Shown in pieces: positions 25,221-34,003 of a stretch of DNA of 64,000 nt (position 1 is the stretch's first letter; every line of letters begins with the position of its first letter). The DNA comes from a bacterium (GTDB taxonomy: Bacteria; Actinomycetota; Acidimicrobiia; Acidimicrobiales; Bin134). Where the stretch lies: positions 1-64,000 of the forward strand of contig JAPPMA010000053.1 of NCBI GenBank assembly GCA_028819295.1. Direction: 5' to 3'. The translations under genes and the position numbers were made by a program. The notes below the pieces were generated by a model. It had not been told where the DNA came from, did not search any database, and saw nothing but the letters and a program-made list of their open reading frames with translations.

Positions 25221-26045
25221 CTAGTCCCAGTACCAGGCCAAGCCGCGCACCCCGGTCCCGGAGTTGATCATCATCGCCTGGCCGAACCCGCTTATGAACG
25301 AGTCGGCGGGCGACGCCTCGGCGCGAACCGCTTCCAGCAGTTCGACCGCGTGTTGGGGGGCCTCGGCGTGGAGGCTCACCAGGTGGAGCTGCCCAGCCTT
25401 GGCGGCCTCACGGGTGCGCCGCCAGGCGCGGAGGATGCGCTGGTGGGCGGCCTCGTCACTGAGGGCGGGCCGCAGGCGGCGGATGGCCCCGTCGTGAATG
25501 TCGAACAGGGGGCGCAGCCCGATCAGGTTGCCGGCCCGGCCCGCCAACCCCGGCATCCGCCCGCTGCGAATCAGCTGGTCAAGGTTGCCCAGCGCTCCCA
25601 CGAGCTTCACACGCTTGGCCACCTGTTCGACCCTCGCGGCCACCTGGTTGAGGCCAGCGCCGGAATGGGCGGCTCGGGCGGCGGCCACCGCCACCAGCGC
25701 CTGCCCTCCGGCGGCGGTGCGGCTGTCAATCACCCTCACCGGGCACGACAAGCCCTTGGCGGCCAGAACGGCGGCCTGATGGGTGCTGCTCAGGTTGGAG
25801 GCAACCGTCACGACAACCACCCCGTCGCCCTGGTCGTGGTCAGAAATCCCCTGGACGAACGCTCCCGGCGATGGGCTGGCCGATGAGTGGGTTCGGGCGG
25901 CCAGTATCTCCGCGGTGCCCAGTTCGCCGTCGTCCACTGTTCTGCCGTCCACGGTGATGGCAAGGGGCACCAGCCCGATCCCCCACTGAGAACGCACCGC
26001 CTCGGGGAGCGCGGCGGTGCTGTCGGTGACGACGCCCACGGACAT
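25221..26045 (-). CDS. DegV family fatty-acid-binding protein
   Basis: A 274-aa DegV/FakB-like protein. VVTDSTAALP at the N-terminus, SSASPSPGAF (the TSxPSP-type fatty-acid-binding loop), VVVTVASNLSSTHQAA and VRVIDSRTAAGGQ are the family signatures. Such proteins present a fatty acid to a kinase (FakA) or act as carriers. No fakA lies nearby. The gene directly abuts the MFS transporter gene on the same strand with no spacer, suggesting co-transcription. It is convergent with map. Confidence 0.9.
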   Translation of the reverse strand: MSVGVVTDSTAALPEAVRSQWGIGLVPLAITVDGRTVDDGELGTAEILAARTHSSASPSPGAFVQGISDHDQGDGVVVVTVASNLSSTHQAAVLAAKGLSCPVRVIDSRTAAGGQALVAVAAARAAHSGAGLNQVAARVEQVAKRVKLVGALGNLDQLIRSGRMPGLAGRAGNLIGLRPLFDIHDGAIRRLRPALSDEAAHQRILRAWRRTREAAKAGQLHLVSLHAEAPQHAVELLEAVRAEASPADSFISGFGQAMMINSGTGVRGLAWYWD

Positions 26046-27296
26046 CTACGTCACCTTGTCGACGTCGAGAATCGGGCGCACGGTGGCCGCCGACGCCAGC
26101 ACCAAAAGGCCCGATGCCAGCAGCACCGAGCGGGTGCCGGGCAGCCCTGCCCCGTTCAGCCCGTCGCCGATGGCCCCCGCGGCCAGCGCAGCGGCGCCCA
26201 GCCCGATGCGGATCACCACATGAAACGCCGAGAAGGCCAGCACCCGCTCTTCTTCCTCGGGTATCCGGGCTTGGAGCGCGCTCATCCCCGACGTAAGGGC
26301 CACGGTGGCGCCGGCCCCGAAACCGGCGGCGCCGAGGAAGGTGAGCCACACCGCAGGGCTCTGGCTCATCAGCGCCACCAGTGCCCCCATCACCAGCGCG
26401 CCCCTCCGGGTGAGCACCAGAAGGTCCACATGGCGCGACTTGTGGGTGAGGGCCAAGCCGATGCCGGCACCGGCGCCGAACAACACGATGAGCACCCCGT
26501 ACTCGATGTCGGAAGCCTCCAGCTCCTCTTGCACCAGCTTGATCCCCAGCGAGAACAACGCCCCGAGGCCCACGGCCGCGGCCGCGGTGGCGGGCAGGAT
26601 GCGGCGCACCAGAGGCACCGACCAGGCGTCGCGCAGCCGGCTGGGGGAGACGGCGATCTCGCTGTCGGCGGGGCTGGTGCCACCGGCGGCCTCACCAGCG
26701 CCCTGACCTCGCCCTCGAAGTCCCAGCGCCCGGGCGATGAAGAAGGCCGAAACGCCGAAGGTGACCGCGTCGATCCAAAAGACCAGGGCGTAGGGGTGCG
26801 AACCCAGCCAGCCGTCGTCGAGTGGAAGGGCGGCGAAGGCGGCGAACAGGCCCGCTCCAATCGGGATGTTGCCGTACGACGAACCCATCATGGCGGCGTT
26901 GGCCAAGGGCAGGTCGGATTCGTCCACCAGGTCGGGGATGGCCGAGTCGCGGGAGGCCAGGAACACCACGCTGGGCGCCTCCAGTGCGAACGCCCAGAGA
27001 TACACCCACCAGAGCTCCTGCACGAAAGGGACAACCGCGATCATCCCGGCCCGCAGAAGATCCATGGTGATCATGGTCCGGCGGCGGTCCCAGCGATTCA
27101 CCAGCTTGGCGGCCAGCGTTCCGCCCAGCGCCGCCGGGATGAGCCGGAAGGCGAGGATGCCGCCGACGGCGGCGGCCGAGTCGCTCAGGTGGTCGACCAG
27201 CGCCATGAGGGCGAACGTGCCCATCCAGTCGCCGAGCGCAGACGCCCCCTGTCCAACGAGGAGGCGGCGGAAGTCGGACTGGGTGCGAAGGCTCAA
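26046..27296 (-). CDS. MFS transporter
   Basis: A 416-aa major facilitator protein with about 12 hydrophobic segments. The loop NRWDRRRTMITMDLLRAG between helices 2 and 3 and SRDSAIPDLVDESDLPLANA (helix 4-5 loop) are typical of the enterobactin-exporter-like/DHA3 subfamily. A charged central loop (LRGRGQGAGEAA to SRLRDAW) separates the two halves. The start is TTG; no ATG precedes the first helix. It is probably an exporter, and the direct junction with degV may indicate a lipid-related cargo, but the substrate is unknown. Confidence 0.88.
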   Translation of the reverse strand: MSLRTQSDFRRLLVGQGASALGDWMGTFALMALVDHLSDSAAAVGGILAFRLIPAALGGTLAAKLVNRWDRRRTMITMDLLRAGMIAVVPFVQELWWVYLWAFALEAPSVVFLASRDSAIPDLVDESDLPLANAAMMGSSYGNIPIGAGLFAAFAALPLDDGWLGSHPYALVFWIDAVTFGVSAFFIARALGLRGRGQGAGEAAGGTSPADSEIAVSPSRLRDAWSVPLVRRILPATAAAAVGLGALFSLGIKLVQEELEASDIEYGVLIVLFGAGAGIGLALTHKSRHVDLLVLTRRGALVMGALVALMSQSPAVWLTFLGAAGFGAGATVALTSGMSALQARIPEEEERVLAFSAFHVVIRIGLGAAALAAGAIGDGLNGAGLPGTRSVLLASGLLVLASAATVRPILDVDKVT

Positions 27297-27399
27297 CGTT
27301 CTCGACTGGGGTGGTCGGCTGGGGCTGCGAGAATCAAGGGCGAATCCCGGCCGAGTGGGGGTGGAGCAGGCTTTCTTGGATCGACTGGGATGCGAAGTA

Positions 27400-28026
27400 T
27401 CAAGGGTTGGATGGGGCCGCTGAGATCCAGCTGTCGTTGTCGAAGACCAGACGGTGGGCGGCGGCCTTCAACCGGTTGGGGGCGGGCAGCGGTTCATTGC
27501 CGAGAACGCGCTTGATGAATATGGGGATGATGATCACGGTGCCGGCAATGGCGGCTTGGCCGTCGGCCGCCAACAGCAAAAAGGGGGGCAGCGCTGGCAT
27601 GGTGATGAACACCACCAGCCCGGTTTGCCGCAGAATTCGTCCAAGAGCCAAACCGCCCAGCAGGAAGAGGGCCGCGGGCCAGGCGATCACCGCAAAGGCG
27701 CCGAGAGCAGGTGACAGGCCCCGGCCTCCGGCGCCGTTCAGGAACATCGACCAGTTGTGGCCGACCACCGACACGGCGCCCGCGAACGCCATCAGCAGCC
27801 AGCGGTCACCGGCCAATAGCGGGCCGAGGGCGCCTTTGCCTATGTCGCACAGGCCGCCCGCCACCAAAGGGATGAATCCGGCCACCCGGTAGAGGCTGGT
27901 CCCTGAGACCGTGCCGGTTCCCACTTGGCGCAAGTCGGTACCGGCCAGCGACTGGGCGATCATGTAGGAGAACGGCACTGCACCGGCGGCGAAAGCCACG
28001 ATGAGCACCAACGTCCCCCACATCAT
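27400..28026 (-). CDS. PlsY-like membrane acyltransferase
   Basis: About 208 aa with five or six transmembrane segments. It resembles glycerol-3-phosphate acyltransferase PlsY: motif 1 region GAVPFSYMIAQ, motif 2 region LRQVGTGTVSGTSLYRVAG (PlsY: VGSGNxGxTNxxR) and motif 3 region GHNWSMFLNGAGGRGLSPALG (PlsY: GHxxxxFxxxxGGKGVATxxG). Key residues differ (GGRG for GGKG, SGTSLYR for GATNVLR), so it is a diverged paralogue that may use another acceptor. Two adjacent ATGs (28026 and 28023) are possible starts; a longer GTG-initiated frame is less likely. Confidence 0.75.
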   Translation of the reverse strand: MMWGTLVLIVAFAAGAVPFSYMIAQSLAGTDLRQVGTGTVSGTSLYRVAGFIPLVAGGLCDIGKGALGPLLAGDRWLLMAFAGAVSVVGHNWSMFLNGAGGRGLSPALGAFAVIAWPAALFLLGGLALGRILRQTGLVVFITMPALPPFLLLAADGQAAIAGTVIIIPIFIKRVLGNEPLPAPNRLKAAAHRLVFDNDSWISAAPSNP

Positions 28027-28094
28027 CGTTAAAGATTCTGCCCCATGCCGGGGCTGCATTGCCACAGATTGCAGAAGACGGCTGGTTTGTGGGG

Positions 28095-31000
28095 TTAGTT
28101 GGTGTAGGTGACGTTGCCCTGTGCGCGGTTGTTGGCGAGTCCTGTGTTCCAGACGAGGGCAAGGGCCAGCTGGTTTTCTGTGCCGATTGCGATGGTGACG
28201 GTGGCTGTGGTCTGTTGTCTTGTGAGGGGGACGAAAATGTTCTCGCCGATGTCGCCGTCGCGCACTGGGGTCAAGAGGATCACCGGTCTTGTGTTGGGGA
28301 TGCAGCTCAGGCTGATCTGGAAGTCGACTGTGGTGTCATGGCGGCTGGCTTCGGGATTGTTGATGGACAGGGTGGGCTTTGCGGCGCCGCAGGGGGCCAG
28401 CGCCGCGTCGTCGAGCTCGTCCTGCACCGGCGGCGGAGGCGGTGGAGGAGGCGGAGGGGGTGGCGGAGGGGGTGGCGGAGGAGGCGGAGGCGGCGGAGGA
28501 GGCGGAGGCGGCGGAGGCGGCGGAGGCGGCGGAGGTGGCGGCGGCGGTGGAGGCGGTGGAGGCGGTGGTGGCGGCGGCGGTGGTGTTTGCTGTTGAGTTG
28601 TTTCGAGGGCGGTGAGTTCGGCGGCGACTTCGTCCCAGACGGGGCTGCTGTGGGTTTTCGCCATTTGGCGGGCTTGTTGGGCGGTCATGGGGCCGCCGGT
28701 GACGCCGGTGCCGTCGTGTTCGCCGAACGCCACGAGGACGCGGTTCCATCGGTTGACGTGGTCTGTGCCGTGCTGGGTTTGCGCGGCGAGCGCGCCGACT
28801 TTGGCTATCACTTGCGGGTCGGGTGCGGTGTGGGGTGTGTGTTGGTCGGCTGTGGCGATGGTGAAGCCTTCTTCCCTCTGTGGGGGGCTGTGGCCTGTGA
28901 GGCGCTGCGCGACGGTGATGGTCGCGGTGATGGTGGCGGGATCCGTGGTGTAGGCCCACCTCACAGGAAAAAGCCGGGCGGTGATGGTGTGGCCGGCCTC
29001 GCCGCGGGTGGCCACGTCTATGCACAGCTTGTGGGTGCGCGGGGACAGCTGTATGGCGCCCCTCCTGCTGTGCGCTACCTGCCGTCCCGACGTGGACTCG
29101 ATGGCATAGATGGCTTTGATGATGACCGTGGGCGGCGTGCCTGTGTACACGCCCCAGCAGAAGTAGGCGTAGTCGCCGGCCGACACCTGCCGGGACTGCA
29201 CGGCGGTTCCCCAGCGGGTGCTGACCTGCACGCGGGGCGGTATGTACGGCGGCGGGGCGGGGTCGTTGTCGCGGACCTCCACCGACGCCTCGACGCCGAA
29301 GGCGGAGTAGACAACCGGAGACCAGCCCCTGCTGTTGCGCGGCCCCCGCGCGCTGAACAGCCTGGCGGTGACATAACTGTTGGCCTCGTGGGTGGAGTCG
29401 TCGGTGGTGGGCACCACCAAAGCCGCAGAGGTGCTCCCGGCGGGGATGAGCAAATACTGGGTGCGGGCGTTGTAACGGCCCGTCACGTAGTGCGCCCTGT
29501 TCGGCGACGCGTCGCGCACCCACACCCGCACGTCCAGATCCACAGGAGGCGCCGGATGCGCCAACACAGTGAACAAAAGCTCACCGCCCTCATCCACGCC
29601 GCCGGGCGGGTCGGCCACCACCCACACGCACTGGTAGCACCCCGAAGCCGGCTCCGACAACACCACCTCAGCCTCCGAAACCTCCCCGACCGCGACGCCC
29701 GACGGCAAAGACCCTGTATCCACCGACAGCGTGAACGACTCGCTGCCCTCCACTGCCGAGTCCGCCGCCACCGGCACCACCACCTCCCCCTCGGTGGTCC
29801 CCGCCGGGAACGAAACCTCGTAGGGGCCCGCCGTGTAATCGCCCGGCGCCGAAGCCGTGCCCGCCGAATCCGCGAACCTCACTGTCACAGCCCGGTCCAA
29901 AACCGCGTCCAGCGCAACGGGCACCCGAGCCTGCCCCGAAGCCTCGCTTGCCACCACACGATCCGAGACGAACCCGACCAGAGCCTTCGGCTCGTCGTCT
30001 GCGAACGCGAACGAAACCTCGTCGTCGTCGGGATGGGCCGCCGCGCCGCCGCTCAGGTTTGTGAAAGAGTCGGAGAACCCGTCGGTGTCTATGCCCAAAG
30101 AGAACGACCCGTCGTCCGCGTCCGCGTCGCCGGTCCCGGTCGGCGTCAACACCACCTCCGCCTCCTGCACTGTGTTCACATCATGGCCGGCGAACAGCAA
30201 AGCCGGGTCGCCCGACAGTCCCGTCGCCGTCACACCCGTTCCCGACACAGACACGGAAAAACTCGGATTCGTGTTCTCCGGGATCACCACCCCCGACACG
30301 TCGCCGTAGCCCAAATCCACCCGCAACTGCTCCCCCGCGAACAAACGCCGGCCCAGCCGCACCCTCAACGACGCAGTGTCAGACGCATCCTGCTCCGTCA
30401 ACACAGTGTCGGACGACGACACCGACACCACCGTCGCGTCATCATCGGTGATCGTGACCGCCGCCTCAGACGCGTCCTCGTCGGCCACCCACACCTCCGG
30501 CAGCGTTCCCAACTCCACTGTCACCGTCTCATCCGGCTCGTCCTCATCGTCGTCCGCCGCGGTGAAATCCACCCGGCCGCTCAGCGCCCCATCCGCAATG
30601 CTCACAGACCCCGCAAAGCTGTAATCCGACGAGGAAGCCGTCGTGCCCGCCGCCTTCACCCTGACCGGCACCGACAAAGCCGCACCCGTGCTGTTCGCCT
30701 CGCTCAACTGCACCACCAACTGCACCGCATCACCCCCCTCCAACACAACCGGGCCGGCAAACTGCAAGCTCACAGTCGGCCGCTGCTCCACCTTGAACAC
30801 CGGCGACAAACCGTAGAACCGATGGACGACGGTTTTGGTGATTCTGCCTCGGTTGATCGGGTCGGATAAGGGTGCCGCTAGCCCGAAGCGCACCAGGGTC
30901 GTGGAATTGCCGAGGTGCTCGGTGGCGTGCTTGGTGCCGTCGCTGTTGCTGCCCGTGAGGACATTGTTCCGACCTCTGGCCAGGCCGCTCTCGTTGCGGT

Positions 31001-32030
31001 GTATTTGAACGCTGTCCCACGTCTGGTCGTAGAAGTCGGCGTAGTTGGTGGCCACCCTGCCGCCGCCCAACCACCAAATGGAAGCATCCGTGTCCGACGA
31101 CTCCGTGGACGTGTTCACGCGGGCATCCACAGCGGAGGTGGACGCCACCGCGGTGAACAGGTCGCCGCACGCGTCGCTAATCGCCCAGTGCCCGTCCTTC
31201 GCCGCGGTCTGCACGTGGGTGTTGTAATCCGCGATGGCAGACGATGACCCGTCCCGCTCCGACTGAGACACGAACAGCAGCCGGAACTTGTCCCCGTCCA
31301 TCAAAGAAGAAGGCTTCAACGCCCAATCATAGGGCACCTCATAAGAACCATCCGCCGAGTCGGCAGTCGCGCATCCCACCCGCCGCTCCACGCCGCTCAG
31401 GCGCAGCTTGAGACTCTGGGCACCTGTGCTCCATGTGCCCGTTGTGTCATCCAGCCTGGACTGGATGTTGTCGGCGATGCTCCAGCCAGCCGAGGCGCCG
31501 GCGTCCTCGGCGTCGGAGGCCGTGTTGCGCACACTCGTGCTGGCGTGGACACTGCTACTGGTGTCCAAGACGAGGAAGTATGTGGTGCTCGCCTTGAGGT
31601 CGATGCCAAACGGGTGCCCGAACGAGACCAGCTGATCCGAGTTCGAAACACGCGAGCTCAGGTCGGTCAAAGAGCCGATAGAAGACCCCGGTTCCCCGCT
31701 CGACTCGGTGAAAACGCCCACCGCTACCGAGGTATCCAACAAAGCGCCAACCGCAGCGAACTCCACCTGGGCTCTGGTCAGGACATAACCGCCCGCGTTG
31801 CCGCCGGTCGTGAACGCCTGCGCGAGATCAACGGCACCGGTGCCCCCTATAGACGTGGCGACCCCGTCTGCTTGGCCAGTGTTGCCGACAAACGTCGACA
31901 CAGACTGCGATGGCGGAGACTGCGCGGAAACCCCACCAGCAGGCACAACCGCCGACACCGCCACCGCCAGCAAACCCGCGAACAACATCCAACAAACCAG
32001 AACATCGGCGGACTTTCCAAAATGTCGCAT
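28095..32030 (-). CDS. Large secreted Calx-beta protein with polyproline tract
   Basis: A 1311-aa predicted exported protein. Residues 1-37 are a signal peptide (hydrophobic VLVCWMLFAGLLAVAV, cleavage near VSAQS). Residues 40-215 look like a choice-anchor-type beta domain (AQAFTTGG...YVLTRAQVEF). Repeated Calx-beta-like modules follow (VVLEGGDAVQLVVQLSE, DEPDETVTVELG, VVASEASGQARVPVALD, AVEGSESFTLSVDTG), which usually bind calcium and mediate adhesion. After a Cys-containing region comes a run of about 52 consecutive prolines and a C-terminal beta-domain with two cysteines (PCGAAKP, LSCIPN). No sortase signal or transmembrane anchor is seen. Likely a surface or matrix adhesin; function unproven. 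Confidence 0.85.
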   Translation of the reverse strand: MRHFGKSADVLVCWMLFAGLLAVAVSAVVPAGGVSAQSPPSQSVSTFVGNTGQADGVATSIGGTGAVDLAQAFTTGGNAGGYVLTRAQVEFAAVGALLDTSVAVGVFTESSGEPGSSIGSLTDLSSRVSNSDQLVSFGHPFGIDLKASTTYFLVLDTSSSVHASTSVRNTASDAEDAGASAGWSIADNIQSRLDDTTGTWSTGAQSLKLRLSGVERRVGCATADSADGSYEVPYDWALKPSSLMDGDKFRLLFVSQSERDGSSSAIADYNTHVQTAAKDGHWAISDACGDLFTAVASTSAVDARVNTSTESSDTDASIWWLGGGRVATNYADFYDQTWDSVQIHRNESGLARGRNNVLTGSNSDGTKHATEHLGNSTTLVRFGLAAPLSDPINRGRITKTVVHRFYGLSPVFKVEQRPTVSLQFAGPVVLEGGDAVQLVVQLSEANSTGAALSVPVRVKAAGTTASSSDYSFAGSVSIADGALSGRVDFTAADDDEDEPDETVTVELGTLPEVWVADEDASEAAVTITDDDATVVSVSSSDTVLTEQDASDTASLRVRLGRRLFAGEQLRVDLGYGDVSGVVIPENTNPSFSVSVSGTGVTATGLSGDPALLFAGHDVNTVQEAEVVLTPTGTGDADADDGSFSLGIDTDGFSDSFTNLSGGAAAHPDDDEVSFAFADDEPKALVGFVSDRVVASEASGQARVPVALDAVLDRAVTVRFADSAGTASAPGDYTAGPYEVSFPAGTTEGEVVVPVAADSAVEGSESFTLSVDTGSLPSGVAVGEVSEAEVVLSEPASGCYQCVWVVADPPGGVDEGGELLFTVLAHPAPPVDLDVRVWVRDASPNRAHYVTGRYNARTQYLLIPAGSTSAALVVPTTDDSTHEANSYVTARLFSARGPRNSRGWSPVVYSAFGVEASVEVRDNDPAPPPYIPPRVQVSTRWGTAVQSRQVSAGDYAYFCWGVYTGTPPTVIIKAIYAIESTSGRQVAHSRRGAIQLSPRTHKLCIDVATRGEAGHTITARLFPVRWAYTTDPATITATITVAQRLTGHSPPQREEGFTIATADQHTPHTAPDPQVIAKVGALAAQTQHGTDHVNRWNRVLVAFGEHDGTGVTGGPMTAQQARQMAKTHSSPVWDEVAAELTALETTQQQTPPPPPPPPPPPPPPPPPPPPPPPPPPPPPPPPPPPPPPPPPPPPPPPPPPPPVQDELDDAALAPCGAAKPTLSINNPEASRHDTTVDFQISLSCIPNTRPVILLTPVRDGDIGENIFVPLTRQQTTATVTIAIGTENQLALALVWNTGLANNRAQGNVTYTN
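28428..28583. repeat. Trinucleotide GGN repeat coding polyproline
   Basis: About 52 uninterrupted codons whose plus-strand triplets are almost all cgg, agg or tgg, encoding only proline on the minus strand. The plus strand is a dense run of GG dinucleotides with strong G-quadruplex potential. The mixed codon use argues against pure slippage of one triplet, but length variation and assembly error are both plausible here. Confidence 0.9.
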
Positions 32031-32116
32031 GAGCTGTATTCAGTTTCGTGGAGAGTTTGATTATGGGGATCGGTGGGGTGGACTTGTTCGTAACGTTAGG
32101 GGTTAGACCACACCTC

Positions 32117-32158
32117 CGCAATAGATCAGGCGCAATAGATCAGGCGCAATAGATCAGG
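32117..32158. repeat. Perfect 14-bp tandem repeat, three copies
   Basis: Three exact head-to-tail copies of cgcaatagatcagg in the 196-bp divergent intergenic region between the large secreted protein (minus) and the histidine phosphatase (plus). The rest of that region shows no gene. Iterated short sites between divergent starts can be regulator-binding sites, but they may also be neutral. Confidence 0.85.
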
Positions 32159-32226
32159 GGGGAATCCCAGGGGAAAGTTCGAGCCCGGTGCCGGCTGGCA
32201 GCCAGGCATGGCAAGATGGGGCCGAC

Positions 32227-32889
32227 ATGGGCTCAAAAGAACGGACTCGCCTGCTGTTGATCCGCCACGGCGAGTCAGAGGTGACGGTGAAGCAGATAAT
32301 CGGCGGCGACTTGGCGTGTACTGGCCTGTCGCCGCTGGGCCGGCGCCAAGCCGAGGCTCTGGGGGAGCGCTGGGAGCAAGGCTGCGAGCCGAAAGTGGAC
32401 GCGTTGTGGGCCAGCACCCTTCCCCGGGCGACTGAGACGGCCGAACTTCTGTCGCGGTCGTTGGGCGGTTTGGAAGTACATACCCATCCCGATCTTGTTG
32501 AGCGCCGCCCCGGCGAGGCCGACGGTGTGGGTTACGAGGAGTTCGGCAACCGGTTCGACTGGACGGGAGATTTCCACCCCCACCTGCCGCTGGCGCCGGG
32601 CGGTGAGAGTTTGGCCGCGTTCTCCTACCGCACCGGGCAGGCGCTGTATGAGCTGGTAGACGGCCATCCTGGCACCACCATGATGGTGGTGTGCCATGGA
32701 GGGGTGATCGATATCGCCATGCGGCTCTTTTTGGGCTTGGGGATGACCACGAAATTTGTGCTGTGGACCCTCAACACCTCGATCACCGAGTTCGCGGCCA
32801 CCGACGAGCCCGGGATGTGGCGGCTGGTGCGGTACAACGATGCCGCCCACCTCCACGAACTGCCAGCCCGCACCGAGCCGGCTGCTTGA
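32227..32889 (+). CDS. Histidine phosphatase (phosphoglycerate-mutase-like)
   Basis: A 220-aa histidine-phosphatase-family protein. The phosphorylated His is in LLLIRHGESEV near residue 13; partners are the Arg in ASTLPRATETAELL, the Glu in LVERRPGEADG and the second His in MVVCHGGVID. It resembles broad-specificity phosphatases (CobC/GpmB-like) rather than glycolytic mutase. ATG 32227 is the conserved start; the 13-codon upstream extension is not supported. It is convergent with selD, 42 nt away. Confidence 0.92.
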   Translation: MGSKERTRLLLIRHGESEVTVKQIIGGDLACTGLSPLGRRQAEALGERWEQGCEPKVDALWASTLPRATETAELLSRSLGGLEVHTHPDLVERRPGEADGVGYEEFGNRFDWTGDFHPHLPLAPGGESLAAFSYRTGQALYELVDGHPGTTMMVVCHGGVIDIAMRLFLGLGMTTKFVLWTLNTSITEFAATDEPGMWRLVRYNDAAHLHELPARTEPAA

Positions 32890-32931
32890 CCCGAGCCGGC
32901 TGATCCGCGCTGGGCGACTGACCCGAGCCCG

Positions 32932-33993
32932 TCAGGTCACCATCAGCGCGCCGGGGTCGGTTGCGATGAGCTCGCCTATGACTGCCGCGGTGTGGCCGCT
33001 GTCGGCGAGCCGGGCGACGGCGTTGTCGGCTGCGGCCGCCGGGCAGCAGAACAGCAGTCCCCCGGAGGTCTGGGCGTCGGCCAGCATGGTCAGGATCCGC
33101 TGGTCGCTTGACCCCTTCACCCAGGGACGCACAAAATCGAGGTTCTGCACCGTGCCGCGGGGGGCTAACCCCTGGGCCAGCAGGCCCCAGACACCGGGCA
33201 GCACTGGCACGGCCTCGGCGCGTAACACCGCGCCGGTTCCGCTGGCCGCAGCCAGCTTCTGGAGATGGCCGAGCAGCCCGAAACCGGTGATGTCGGTGGC
33301 CGCGGTGGCCTTGGCCTCAAGCGCCGCCGAAGCGGCCTCGGCGTTCAGTCGGGTCATCTCGGCCACCCCCGCGGCGTAGGCCCCTTCCAGCCAGCCGCCG
33401 GCCTGCACCGCCTCGGGTTCCGAGCGCTTGACCGCGGTGGCCAGCAGCCCGGTGCCCAGCGGCTTGGTCAGCACCAGCGACTGCCCGGGCTGGGCCCCGG
33501 CGTTGGTCAGCAGATTCTTCTCATGGGCTTCGCCGGTTACGGCTTGGCCGTACATAGGCTCGGGTCCGTCCACGGTGTGGCCCCCCACCACAGCCCAGCC
33601 CCCCTGCTCGGCGGCCGCGGCCCCGCCGGCCAGCACTTTGGAGAGGATTTCCAGAGGCAGCTCCCCTTGGGGCCAGGCCACCAGGTTCAGCGCGAACCGG
33701 GGGCTGCCGCCCATGGCGTACACGTCTGATGCGGCATTGGCGGCCGCGATGCGCCCCCAGGTGTGGGGATCGTCGACCACCGGTGCGAAGAAGTCGGCGG
33801 TTGAGACCAGGGCGCGGCCCTCACCGATGCGCCACACCGCGGCATCGTCTCCGGTTTCAATGCCCACGATCAGGTTCTCATGGGGCTGGAATGGCAGTGT
33901 GCGCACGACCTGCGCCAACTCGGCCGGTCCGAGCTTGCCGGCTCAACCGGCACCGTGGCTATAGGCCGTGAGCCTCCCTGTTTGCGGGTCCAC
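32932..33993 (-). CDS. selD: Selenide, water dikinase with in-frame UGA (Sec17)
   Basis: SelD makes selenophosphate from selenide and ATP. A stop-limited frame would begin at a TTG (33918) and lack the N-terminus. Reading upstream through the TGA at 33943-33945 restores the family start: GTG 33993, then RLTAYSHGAG-Sec-AGKLGPAEL. In SelD this position is the catalytic Cys or Sec, followed by a conserved Lys. The rest is intact: GDDAAVW, ADFFAPVVDDP, NAASDVYAMGG, GGHTVDGPEP, TDITGFGLLGHL, DAQTSGGLL. Total 353 aa with Sec17. A hairpin immediately after the UGA fits a bacterial SECIS. The gene starts 10 nt after the sensor-kinase stop, as the last gene of a six-gene operon. Confidence 0.88.
33914..33938 (-). 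promoter_or_regulatory. SECIS-like hairpin downstream of selD UGA
   Basis: Starting 5 nt after the UGA, the minus strand reads gcaag-ctcgg-accgg-ccgag-ttggc. The inner 5 bp (ctcgg/ccgag) are perfect and the outer five positions add G-C, C-G, A-T and a G-U pair with one A-G mismatch. The loop accgg begins 15 nt after the UGA, within the range of bacterial SECIS elements that recruit SelB. High GC makes chance hairpins common, so this supports rather than proves recoding. Confidence 0.6.
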
Positions 33994-34003
33994 GCCCTTG
34001 ACG

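Noticed and set aside
28059-30869. Plus-strand 936-codon open frame opposite the large secreted protein
   Set aside because: It is an antisense shadow of a high-GC gene: composition is Arg/His/Gly-rich, it has no domains, and it runs through the proline repeat as polyarginine.
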